Below are positions 44,603 to 52,348 of a stretch of DNA of 64,000 nucleotides, in pieces. This stretch comes from Alteriqipengyuania bathyomarina_B (GTDB taxonomy: Bacteria > Pseudomonadota > Alphaproteobacteria > Sphingomonadales > Sphingomonadaceae). Each line of letters opens with the position of its first letter. Position 1 is the first letter of the stretch. The stretch spans positions 528,963 to 592,962 of the forward strand of contig NZ_JBCFZM010000003.1 of NCBI RefSeq assembly GCF_038594605.1, written 5' to 3'. The position numbers were made by a program, and so were the translations under genes. A model generated the notes under the pieces. It was given only the letters and a program-made list of their open reading frames with translations. It was not told the DNA's origin and did no database searches.

Positions 44603-47000
44603 GACGCAGCGCCCACGCCGGAGCGGTGCGGCTTGCGCGGAGTGACTGGCCAAGGACGGTCAGCACAGCGATGGCGAAGGCCACAAGGCTCGCACCGATG
44701 AAATAGATCGGCGAGAGTGCGATCCGGTCGTCGAAGTCCGCGAGCCAGGTGCGCATGGCGTAATAGGCGAGCGGCCAGGCGATCAGGTTGGCGAACACCA
44801 CCGGCCGCATGAACTGGCCGACCAGCAGCTTGACGATATCGGTTGCTGAGGCACCGAGCGACTTGCGAATGCCGATCTCCTTCACCCGCCGCGCGGTGTT
44901 GAACGAGGCAAGCCCCCACAGCCCGACCATCCCGATCAGCACCGCTAGTCCTGCGCCGATGGCGAACAGGCGCGCCGTGCGCTCGTCGTTCTCATAAAAC
45001 ATTTCGAGCCGTTCGTCGGTTGTTTCCATTCCAAGCGGGAGCGCTCCGGCACTTTGTTGCCAAGCGGCCTCCACAGCTTCCTTCACAGGACGCGGATTGC
45101 CCGTGAACCGCAGTGTGGCGATGGCGAAATCGGGCAACTGGCTCTTGTAGACGTAGAAGGTCGGCCCGATTTCGGCGCGGGCGGAAGTGTAGCGGACATT
45201 GTCGACCACACCGACGATCGTGCGCGGCCGTCCTCCGCCGACAACCTTGCCGATCGCGTCTTCCGGCGAATCGAAGCCCATCACGGGCACGGCGTTGCGG
45301 TTGATGACAATGTTGAAATTGCCTTCGCTCTCGATCTCGGCCGCATCGTCGCGCCCGAATTCGGGGCTGAACACCCGGCCCGCCAGGGTCTCGATCCCGT
45401 AGGTTTCGAAGAACTTTTCCCCCACATCGATCTTGCGGACGCTCGGGCCGGGACCGGGCACACCGGGCAGCTGGACATTCTCGCCCGTATTACTCCCGCT
45501 GCCGCCCGCCGCCATCGTCGCCAAAGTGGCCGAGGTAACTTGGGGGATTTCTCGGAAGCGCGCCATCAGCGTGCCGCGCGCCGCAGCATCGAGCCCTGGA
45601 TCGTTGAAGGTGCTCATGACCAGCAGGCCTTGACGCTCGAAACCAAGATCGGCTTCCCGGACATAGCTGGTCTGCGCCATCATCACGGCGGTGCCGATCA
45701 TGAAGGCGATCGAGAGGCCGAACTGGAACACCACCAGGGCTTCACGCACCCGGGTTCCGCCCTTGCCGCCACCCGGCGAGCGCGACGCGGCCAGCACCGC
45801 GGCAGGCCGAAACCGCGAAACAACCATCGCAGGGTAGAAGCCCGCCAGAACGCCGGCGACGATCGACAGCAGGAACAGCGCAGGCACGACCAGCGCATAG
45901 GGAATTTCGAGTGAAAGTCCGCCCGCCGAATTGACGAAGGGCAGGCCCAGCTCTGCGAGGATCAGACCGCCCAGCGAAGCGATCGCGACAGTCAGGATCG
46001 CTTCGCCCATGAACTGGCGCATAACCTTGCCGCGATCGGCACCCAGCACCTTGCGCATCGCGACCTCGCGCGCCCGCAGACCCGAACGCGCAGTGGCCAG
46101 ATTGACGTAATTGGTGAGCGCGATCAGCAGCGTGACGAGCCCGACGATGCCAAGGGTCGCGACCGTCTGCGGCAGGGTGTCGCTCGTGCCGAGGTGGAAA
46201 TCGGCGATCGGCTCGACGATGTAGGACAGCATCTCGTCGGGGTCCTCGCCGAGGTCGTCGCCATGCTGGCGAATGAAAGCAGGCATCTTCTCCAGGAAGC
46301 CCTGTACATCTGCGGGGGTCTCGAGCCGCACATAGGTGAGCGCAGTCAAGGCCCCCAGATTGCGCTCCTCGGCGATGATTGTCGGCGAAGTGGACTGGAT
46401 GATCGGGATCAGGATCGAGAAATCGAAATGGGTGTTTGTCGGCAGATCCCGAACGACCGCGCCGACGGTGTAGTTGGTCGGGCCCTCGTCGTGCGAGAGC
46501 GTGATGGTCTTACCGATCGGATCGCCCGACGGGAAATACCGCTCTGCCGCCTCTTCGGTCAGCACGGCGTTCCGTGGAGACTTAAGAGCATCGCGCGAGC
46601 CTGCCGTCAGCTCCAGCCGGAAGAAATCGAGAAAACCCGGATCGACGGGCGCGATATTCTCTGCCGTCCCGAAGCCGTCGCGGATCACACTGCCATAGGC
46701 CGGCATGATATTCGTGCCGACGAGCTCGGGATCGGTCTCCTTGAGCATGTCGAGCAGCCCCCACGGCGTTTGATAACTCACACCGTCGAACGGGCTACCG
46801 GGCAGGTTGAAATCGCTCTGCACCATGTAGAGATTTTCATGGTCCGGAACCCAGCGATCGTAGCTGGTCTCGAACCGGACATAGAGACCGAGAACGATGA
46901 ACACGGCGATGCCGATCGCCAGACCACCAATATTGAGCGCGGCGTAGAGCTTGTGCCGGGTGAGCGAGCGATAGAGCGAAAGAAGGGCGAAGCGGTTCAT
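44595..47000 (-). CDS. MacB/FtsX-type ABC transporter permease
   Basis: An 801-residue inner-membrane protein with two FtsX/MacB halves. An N-terminal helix (ALNIGGLAIGIAVFIVLGLY) precedes a large periplasmic core, then helices at GIVGLVTLLIALTNYVNLAT, LTVAIASLGGLILAELGLPF and VPALFLLSIVAGVLAGFYPA. The second half has VVFQFGLSIAFMIGTAVMMA, another periplasmic domain, and three final helices. The motif RAREVAMRKVLGA, repeated as RVKEIGIRKSLGAS, is the ATPase coupling helix. It is encoded apart from its ATPase, with a DUF2807 gene between, in one operon. Confidence 0.92.
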   Translation of the reverse strand: MNRFALLSLYRSLTRHKLYAALNIGGLAIGIAVFIVLGLYVRFETSYDRWVPDHENLYMVQSDFNLPGSPFDGVSYQTPWGLLDMLKETDPELVGTNIMPAYGSVIRDGFGTAENIAPVDPGFLDFFRLELTAGSRDALKSPRNAVLTEEAAERYFPSGDPIGKTITLSHDEGPTNYTVGAVVRDLPTNTHFDFSILIPIIQSTSPTIIAEERNLGALTALTYVRLETPADVQGFLEKMPAFIRQHGDDLGEDPDEMLSYIVEPIADFHLGTSDTLPQTVATLGIVGLVTLLIALTNYVNLATARSGLRAREVAMRKVLGADRGKVMRQFMGEAILTVAIASLGGLILAELGLPFVNSAGGLSLEIPYALVVPALFLLSIVAGVLAGFYPAMVVSRFRPAAVLAASRSPGGGKGGTRVREALVVFQFGLSIAFMIGTAVMMAQTSYVREADLGFERQGLLVMSTFNDPGLDAAARGTLMARFREIPQVTSATLATMAAGGSGSNTGENVQLPGVPGPGPSVRKIDVGEKFFETYGIETLAGRVFSPEFGRDDAAEIESEGNFNIVINRNAVPVMGFDSPEDAIGKVVGGGRPRTIVGVVDNVRYTSARAEIGPTFYVYKSQLPDFAIATLRFTGNPRPVKEAVEAAWQQSAGALPLGMETTDERLEMFYENDERTARLFAIGAGLAVLIGMVGLWGLASFNTARRVKEIGIRKSLGASATDIVKLLVGQFMRPVVFANLIAWPLAYYAMRTWLADFDDRIALSPIYFIGASLVAFAIAVLTVLGQSLRASRTAPAWALRHD

Positions 47001-47025
47001 GGCAGGGTTCCGGTACTGGGGCGGT

Positions 47026-47814
47026 TCAATCGCAGGCGGTTTGGGCTTGGCCGCCCTTGCTGAGGGTGCAGGTCGCGCCGCCGGTGACGCGGATGCTGCT
47101 CACGCCAGAGGCGGAGAGCGCAGCAGTCCGGCTGGCGTGCGCCCTGATCGAGGCATTGCCCGAAGCAGTGGCGGTGACCTGCGGGGCCAGGAGGTCGCGC
47201 GTGTCCGCCTCGCTCGCACCGCTGCTGCCGATCGCAACCACCTTGGCCGATCCGGCGATGTTCGCTTCGGCGGCTCCGGAAAGGTCGAGCGTGACAATAT
47301 CCGCCATGATCGACGTGGCCCGCAGTTCGGACGCGCCGGAAAGGTGCAGCTCGCCATCGCCGATCTCGAGTCCGGTCAGGTCGAGCTCGCTTGCGCCGGA
47401 AAGCTTTGCCTCGAAGCGGGGCCCGGAGAAACGTTCGATCGCCATGCGCGTGGCACCGGAGAGTTCGACCTCGCGCAGCGCCGGTAGCGTGATCCCGATC
47501 GCGATTGGAACATAGCCGTCCTTGCAGCCGCCCTTCTTGCGGTCGAGTACCAGCCGGGGCCCGCGCGTCTCGGCTTCGAGCAGCGCGAGATCGCGCTCGG
47601 TGCCGCGGACGGTCACCGCAAAGGACGCGCCCCGCCGCACGGTGGCTTCGTCGCAGCCCGAGAGCCTGATGGCGTCGTATCCCTCCAGTGTGAGCACGCC
47701 GCTGACCTTCTCGGCGCTTTGCGCAGAGGCGGTCGGTTTGGGCTGCTCATGCGCGTCGGCGGCGCAGGGGATCAACGGGAGGGCGAGAAGCGATAGCGAG
47801 AGTTTGCGTGCCAT
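47026..47814 (-). CDS. DUF2807 (GIN-domain) exported protein
   Basis: A 262-residue protein with a signal peptide (MARKLSLSLLALPLIPCAAD). The rest is a right-handed beta-helix-like repeat with regular LSGASE motifs (EVELSGATRMAIERF, EAKLSGASELDLTGL, ELHLSGASELRATSI, LDLSGAAEANIAGS), the signature of the GIN/DUF2807 putative auto-transporter adhesin head domain. It sits between the ATPase and permease genes of the efflux operon, 13 bp and 25 bp from them. Its role in the pump is unknown. Confidence 0.85.
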   Translation of the reverse strand: MARKLSLSLLALPLIPCAADAHEQPKPTASAQSAEKVSGVLTLEGYDAIRLSGCDEATVRRGASFAVTVRGTERDLALLEAETRGPRLVLDRKKGGCKDGYVPIAIGITLPALREVELSGATRMAIERFSGPRFEAKLSGASELDLTGLEIGDGELHLSGASELRATSIMADIVTLDLSGAAEANIAGSAKVVAIGSSGASEADTRDLLAPQVTATASGNASIRAHASRTAALSASGVSSIRVTGGATCTLSKGGQAQTACD

Positions 47815-47827
47815 GGGTGCGTCCTCC

Positions 47828-48517
47828 TCAAAGCGCGCGCATGGCGCTGGCGACTATGCGGCCGTCGAGCATGTCGATCCGCCGCTTTGCTATGTCGGCG
47901 TGGCTTGGAGAGTGGGTGACCATCACGATGGTCGCACCGCCATCGTTGAGGGCGGTGAGGATCTTCATCACCTGCTCGCCATTGGCGGTGTCGAGGTTGC
48001 CGGTCGGTTCGTCCGCGAGGATCAGCTTCGGCTGGCCCACGATCGCGCGGGCGATTGCGGCGCGCTGTTGCTGGCCGCCTGAAAGCTGGTGCGGGAAATG
48101 GCGCGCGCGGTGGGCAATGCCGACCGTATCCATGGCCGAGGCGACCCGCTCCGCCTTGTTGCCTGACAGGTCCTTGCGATAGGCGAGGCCGAGCGCAACG
48201 TTCTCCTCGATCGTCAGTTCGTCGATCAGGTTGAAGCTCTGAAACACGAAGCCGAGCTGCGCGGCGCGAAACCTGGCCAGTTTCTTCTCGGCCATCGCGG
48301 CGAGATCGGTGTCACCGAACCAGTAATGGCCTGATGTCGGTCGGTCGATCGTGCCCAGCGTGTTGAGCAAGGTGGATTTGCCACAGCCCGACGGGCCCAT
48401 GATGGCGAGGAATTCGCCTTCCGCCACGTCGAGGTTCACATCGACGAGAGCGGTCGTCTCGACCTCGTCCGAGGTGTAGCTGCGTTCGATATTTTCGAGC
48501 TTGATCACGAAGTTCAT
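47828..48517 (-). CDS. ABC transporter ATP-binding protein (MacB/LolD type)
   Basis: A 229-residue ATPase. Walker A is IMGPSGCGKSTLLNTLG, the Q-loop FVFQSFNLIDELT, the signature QLSGGQQQRAAIARAI, Walker B LILADEPTGNLD and the H-loop VMVTHSPS. The GNLDTANGEQVM segment is typical of the LolD/MacB class. The ATG at 48517 begins MNFVIKLENIERSYTS, 8 bp after the adaptor gene's stop. It powers the FtsX-type permease encoded two genes downstream. Confidence 0.95.
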   Translation of the reverse strand: MNFVIKLENIERSYTSDEVETTALVDVNLDVAEGEFLAIMGPSGCGKSTLLNTLGTIDRPTSGHYWFGDTDLAAMAEKKLARFRAAQLGFVFQSFNLIDELTIEENVALGLAYRKDLSGNKAERVASAMDTVGIAHRARHFPHQLSGGQQQRAAIARAIVGQPKLILADEPTGNLDTANGEQVMKILTALNDGGATIVMVTHSPSHADIAKRRIDMLDGRIVASAMRAL

Positions 48518-48525
48518 CTCTCTTT

Positions 48526-49821
48526 TCAGCGGATATTGATGGTGTCGCCCTTCACCCGGGCGAGATTGCTGGTGACGATGCGCTGGCCCGGTTCGAGGCC
48601 TGACAGGATTTCGACCTGCCGCGGATTGCGGCGACCGATTCTTACGCTCACCCGGCGGGCGTGCTTGCCATCGGGATCGACCACGAAGGCCGACGAGCCG
48701 CCTTCGCTCAGCCACGCGCCGACCGGCGCAATCAGCGCAGGCGTTGCAGCGCCGAGCGTGATCCGCACCTCGAGCGTCTGCCCGCGATTGAGATCCTGTT
48801 TCGGCGTCGTCTCGAAAGTCAGCTCGACGCGGAAGCGGCCTTCGGTGACGGTTGGCAGGACCTTCGATACGGTCAGCGTCGCACCGTCGGACGTGGTGGC
48901 TTTCTGGCCGACCTCGACCCGGCCGAGGTAATATTCGTCGACCTCGGCCTCGAGCTTCCAGTCGCCTTCGCTATCGACCTGCCCCGCGGAATCTCCGCTG
49001 GCGAGCGTTTGGCCCGGCTGGAACGGGAAATTGGTCAGGCGGCCCGCCATGGGGGCGCGGATCGTGAGCGCATCGAGACTGCCGCGCACGGCGGCGAGGT
49101 TGTTCTGAAGGCGCGCACGCGTGGCATCGAGCATCTGGCCTTGCGTCGCGGTAATCCTCGCCTCGTTGGCACGTCCGTTTTGCAGCTGTGCGAGGCGCTC
49201 GGTCTGGTAGTCGACCTCTTCCTGATAGCTGTTCACCCCGGCATCGGAGACGAAGCCCTTGTCGTGAAGTTGTCGGCGGATATCGAGATCGCGGCGGGCG
49301 CGAACCAGGTCATATTCGGCGGCCGCGACCTGGCCCGCGCGATCGACGCGCGAACGCTGGATGCCCAGATTCTGACCCGCGACGCCGCCCAGCTGGCTGG
49401 CGATCTGCGCTTCCTGGCTCAGCACGGTGAGCTCGAGATCGGGATTGGCGAGCCGCGCGAGCGGCTGGCCTTTCGTTACCAGCGCGCCGTCCTGAACGAA
49501 GAGCTCCTCGACCTGTCCCCCGCTCATCACCCCGACCAGCGTGGTCGTGGCCGGAACGACTCTGGCGCGGACGGGCAGGTAATCGTCGAAGGCCGCACGG
49601 GCCACTTTGCCGGTCTGGATCTCGTCGGCATCGACATTGGTCGATCCACGGGCGGGGATCGCACGCCACCCGACAATGGCAATCGCGATCACCGCGAGGG
49701 CGATCAGCAGCCGCTTGTCGCGCCACCACGGGGCCCTCTTTTTCTCGACCTTGCGATCCATCGCGGCACCGGGTGTGGGCGTAGACAAATTGTTGGACTG
49801 TTCGGCTGTGTGCGTCATCAT
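48526..49821 (-). CDS. periplasmic adaptor (HlyD/MacA-like) of the efflux pump
   Basis: A membrane-fusion protein of about 431 residues. A single N-terminal helix (LLIALAVIAIAIVGWRAI) anchors it. The biotinyl-lipoyl half-motifs are GGQVEELFVQDGALVTKGQP and RAPMAGRLTNFPFQPGQTLA, flanking a long coiled hairpin (RRDLDIRRQLHDKGFVSDAG). A beta-barrel follows to TSNLARVKGDTINIR. The ATG at 49821 is chosen (GGGG just upstream); ATG at 49818 and 49842 are alternatives. First gene of the adaptor-ATPase-DUF2807-permease-TolC operon, divergent from the two-component pair. Confidence 0.9.
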   Translation of the reverse strand: MMTHTAEQSNNLSTPTPGAAMDRKVEKKRAPWWRDKRLLIALAVIAIAIVGWRAIPARGSTNVDADEIQTGKVARAAFDDYLPVRARVVPATTTLVGVMSGGQVEELFVQDGALVTKGQPLARLANPDLELTVLSQEAQIASQLGGVAGQNLGIQRSRVDRAGQVAAAEYDLVRARRDLDIRRQLHDKGFVSDAGVNSYQEEVDYQTERLAQLQNGRANEARITATQGQMLDATRARLQNNLAAVRGSLDALTIRAPMAGRLTNFPFQPGQTLASGDSAGQVDSEGDWKLEAEVDEYYLGRVEVGQKATTSDGATLTVSKVLPTVTEGRFRVELTFETTPKQDLNRGQTLEVRITLGAATPALIAPVGAWLSEGGSSAFVVDPDGKHARRVSVRIGRRNPRQVEILSGLEPGQRIVTSNLARVKGDTINIR

Positions 49822-49961
49822 GTCCCCAGTATCGCCGAACATGGCCCAGAGACCTAAGTTATTATGATTAAACGGAATTCTAACACTGCCCGTCAGCCGG
49901 GCCGTCCATCGCCGGACACACAAGTGGACAGCAGCGCGAAGCGTCAAGCGAAGAGCCCGGC

Positions 49962-51173
49962 CTGGCGATTCTCCTGATCGACGACCGGCCCGAGGTTGCG
50001 AGCGCGATGGAGATCGCCTTTCGCATGGCCGGTCACCGCCTGACCGTGGCTCACGAACCTGAGGCGGCGGTCTCCCAACTGGCGCGAACCCAATTCGATG
50101 GGATCGTGCTCGATCTCAATTTCACTCCGGGAAAGAGCGACGGCAAGGAAGGGCTCGCCTGCCTCGACCGGATCATGGCGGACGATCCCGGCGCCTGCGT
50201 CGTCGTGCTGACCGCGCATGGCGGGGTCCGAATGGCGGTCGCAGCCATGCAGGCGGGTGCGCGCGATTTCGCGGTCAAGCCGTGGAACAACGCGGATCTG
50301 ATCGGCAAGGTGGAAGCTGCGGTGGACCGCGGGCCGGTCACCACGAATGCGGGCGCGCCCGGTGCCGAACGTAGCACGCCACCTGCGCGCATTCTTGGCG
50401 AGAGCGCTCGCATCGAAGAGCTGCGTCAGCTGATCCGCCGGGTCGGGCCGACCATGGCCGGGATCACGATCACCGGGCCATCGGGGGCAGGGCGGATGCT
50501 GACTGCGCTCGCGGTCCATGCAGCCTCCGCCGATGCGCAGAACGCGCCGCTGCGGATCGACCTGCGCGAAGCGGGGGCGCTCGACGGGATCGAGGATGCG
50601 GCAGGCAGCGTGATCCTGCGCTATCCCGAGCGGCTCGAAGAGCTGGCGCAGGATCGACTCGCACGGCTGCTGCCCGAAATTGCCCGTCCGATCGCGATCG
50701 CCGATCGGATCGATGCGCTAACCCCTGCACTGCGCCGCCGCATCGCGACGATTGAACTTCCCGTGCCGTCGCTGGCGCAGCGGCGAGCGGACATCCCGAT
50801 CCTTGCGCGCCATTTCCTGAATGATGCGGCAGCTCGCTTCGGACGCGCGGCACCACGGCTGACCGAAGCGGTTGAAACCGCTTTGCGCGAGGCCGACTGG
50901 CCCGATGAGGCGCGTGGTCTGGCCGCTGAAATGGAGCGCGCTGTTTTGCTGTCGGATGACGGGACGATCGATACCGGCATCCTGTCGATCGGCGCGCGTT
51001 GCGCGGCTGCTCCTGCCGAAGAGAACACGCCCAGGTTCGATCTCGATCGCACGGAGAAGGCGATGATCGCCGCCGCGCTGGCCGAACATCACCACAATGT
51101 CAGCCATGCGGCCAAGGCGCTGGGACTGAGCCGTGGCGCGCTTTACCGCCGGATGGAGCGCCACGGCCTGTGA
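49962..51173 (+). CDS. NtrC-like response regulator with degenerate AAA core
   Basis: A receiver domain (LAILLIDDRPEVASAMEIAF, phospho-aspartate in GIVLDLNFTPGKSDGKEGL, VVVLTAHGGVRMAVAAMQAG, lysine in DFAVKPWNNADL) is followed by an AAA-like domain and a Fis-type helix-turn-helix (NVSHAAKALGLSRGALYRRM). The AAA part has GPSGAGRM in place of a proper Walker A and no GAFTGA loop, so it should not activate sigma-54 promoters. The first ATG (50007) falls after the receiver's acidic pocket. The frame is open upstream to 49884 with no ATG, GTG or TTG. CTG at 49962 after GAAGAG is my best start. The stop overlaps the kinase ATG (TGATG). Confidence 0.82.
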   Translation: MAILLIDDRPEVASAMEIAFRMAGHRLTVAHEPEAAVSQLARTQFDGIVLDLNFTPGKSDGKEGLACLDRIMADDPGACVVVLTAHGGVRMAVAAMQAGARDFAVKPWNNADLIGKVEAAVDRGPVTTNAGAPGAERSTPPARILGESARIEELRQLIRRVGPTMAGITITGPSGAGRMLTALAVHAASADAQNAPLRIDLREAGALDGIEDAAGSVILRYPERLEELAQDRLARLLPEIARPIAIADRIDALTPALRRRIATIELPVPSLAQRRADIPILARHFLNDAAARFGRAAPRLTEAVETALREADWPDEARGLAAEMERAVLLSDDGTIDTGILSIGARCAAAPAEENTPRFDLDRTEKAMIAAALAEHHHNVSHAAKALGLSRGALYRRMERHGL

Positions 51174-52318
51174 TGCTCTACCATCGACGTGGGTGGCGGG
51201 CGGCTGCGCTGGGGGTTGGCCTGCTCGCTAGCGCATTTGTCGCGGCATTTGCCTGGGACACCGGGCGCTGGGGCCTGCTGGTCGGTGCGATGCTGACGGG
51301 GTGTTGGGCACTTGCGCTCGCATGGTGGAATGCCGCCCTGGTGCCTTCGCGCCCATCGGAACCGGGCAGCGATGCAGAGGATGAAGATGCGGCGGTGCAC
51401 CGCCTTTTGCTCGATGCCGCACCCACTCCGCTGCTCGCGATAGATCGCGATACGGCCCGCGTGCTCAACCGCGCGGCGCGGACGATCTTCGCCTCCGATG
51501 ACCGCATCGTCCCTGTGCCGACAGCGCTGCTCGATCCTTCTGCATCGACATTGCGCCACGAGGGACGCCGGTGGCGGATCGACCGGGTCGAGGCCTCGTC
51601 GGGGGTGACGGTCGCCGCATTGATCGATGTCGAGCGCGAGGAACTGGCCGCCGAGGCGCGCGCAAGTGCGGATATGATCGAGGTGCTGGGCCACGAGTTG
51701 CTCAACGGACTCTCGCCGATCGTGTCACTGGCCCAGAGCGCGCAGACGGCGGCCACGCAGGAGCCGGTGGATACCGCGCTGCTCGCGGAAATCCTCGGCC
51801 CGCTAGCCCGCCGCGCCGACGGCCTGCAGCGCTTCGCCACGGATTACCGCGCGCTTGCGCGCCTGCCCGAGCCGATCGTCACGCCCGTTGCGCTCGACCA
51901 GTTCGGACAAGATCTGGCGCAGCTCTTCGCCCGGCGCTGGCCGACGGTCGCGCTCACGCTTGATATCGGCGAGGTTGGCGAATGGGCGATGGATCGCGAC
52001 CAGGTACACCAGGCGGTCTGGGCCCTGCTCAATAATGCGGCTGAAGCCACTATCGCCGCAGAGGACCCGCGCGCCGCCCTGTCGATGACATACGAGGAGA
52101 ACCGGTTGGTGATTGCCGTCGCCGATAATGGGGCGGGGGTGCAGCCGGAAAGCGCGGCCTTCGTCTTTCGCCCCTTCCACACTACCAAGCCCGAGGGCTC
52201 CGGGATCGGACTTTCGCTCGCCCGTCAGATTGCCCGTGGCCATGGAGGATCGCTGGAACTGGCCGGAGCGAACCCGACCGTTCTCCAGTTGAGCCTGCCC
52301 AGGGCTCCTTGCGGCTGA
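51173..52318 (+). CDS. sensor histidine kinase, partner of the NtrC-like regulator
   Basis: A 381-residue membrane kinase. Two N-terminal hydrophobic segments (AAALGVGLLASAFVAAFAW; LLVGAMLTGCWALALAWW) are followed by a short PAS-like region, the phospho-acceptor box EVLGHELLNGLSPIVSLAQS, and an ATPase domain with the N-box QAVWALLNNAAEAT, VADNGAGVQPES and GSGIGLSLARQIARGHGG. The start overlaps the regulator stop by one base. The pair is divergent from the MacAB-like pump operon and probably controls it, possibly sensing envelope-active compounds. Confidence 0.9.
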   Translation: MLYHRRGWRAAALGVGLLASAFVAAFAWDTGRWGLLVGAMLTGCWALALAWWNAALVPSRPSEPGSDAEDEDAAVHRLLLDAAPTPLLAIDRDTARVLNRAARTIFASDDRIVPVPTALLDPSASTLRHEGRRWRIDRVEASSGVTVAALIDVEREELAAEARASADMIEVLGHELLNGLSPIVSLAQSAQTAATQEPVDTALLAEILGPLARRADGLQRFATDYRALARLPEPIVTPVALDQFGQDLAQLFARRWPTVALTLDIGEVGEWAMDRDQVHQAVWALLNNAAEATIAAEDPRAALSMTYEENRLVIAVADNGAGVQPESAAFVFRPFHTTKPEGSGIGLSLARQIARGHGGSLELAGANPTVLQLSLPRAPCG

Positions 52319-52329
52319 AGAACTGCTTC

Positions 52330-52343
52330 GGCCGCCAGCGGCC
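52330..52343. terminator. short GC-rich palindrome between convergent kinase genes
   Basis: GGCCGC at 52330-52335 and GCGGCC at 52338-52343 with a two-base loop, in the 30-bp gap between two convergent genes. It may be a weak bidirectional terminator; no T-run is present. Confidence 0.25.
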
Positions 52344-52348
52344 GGCAT

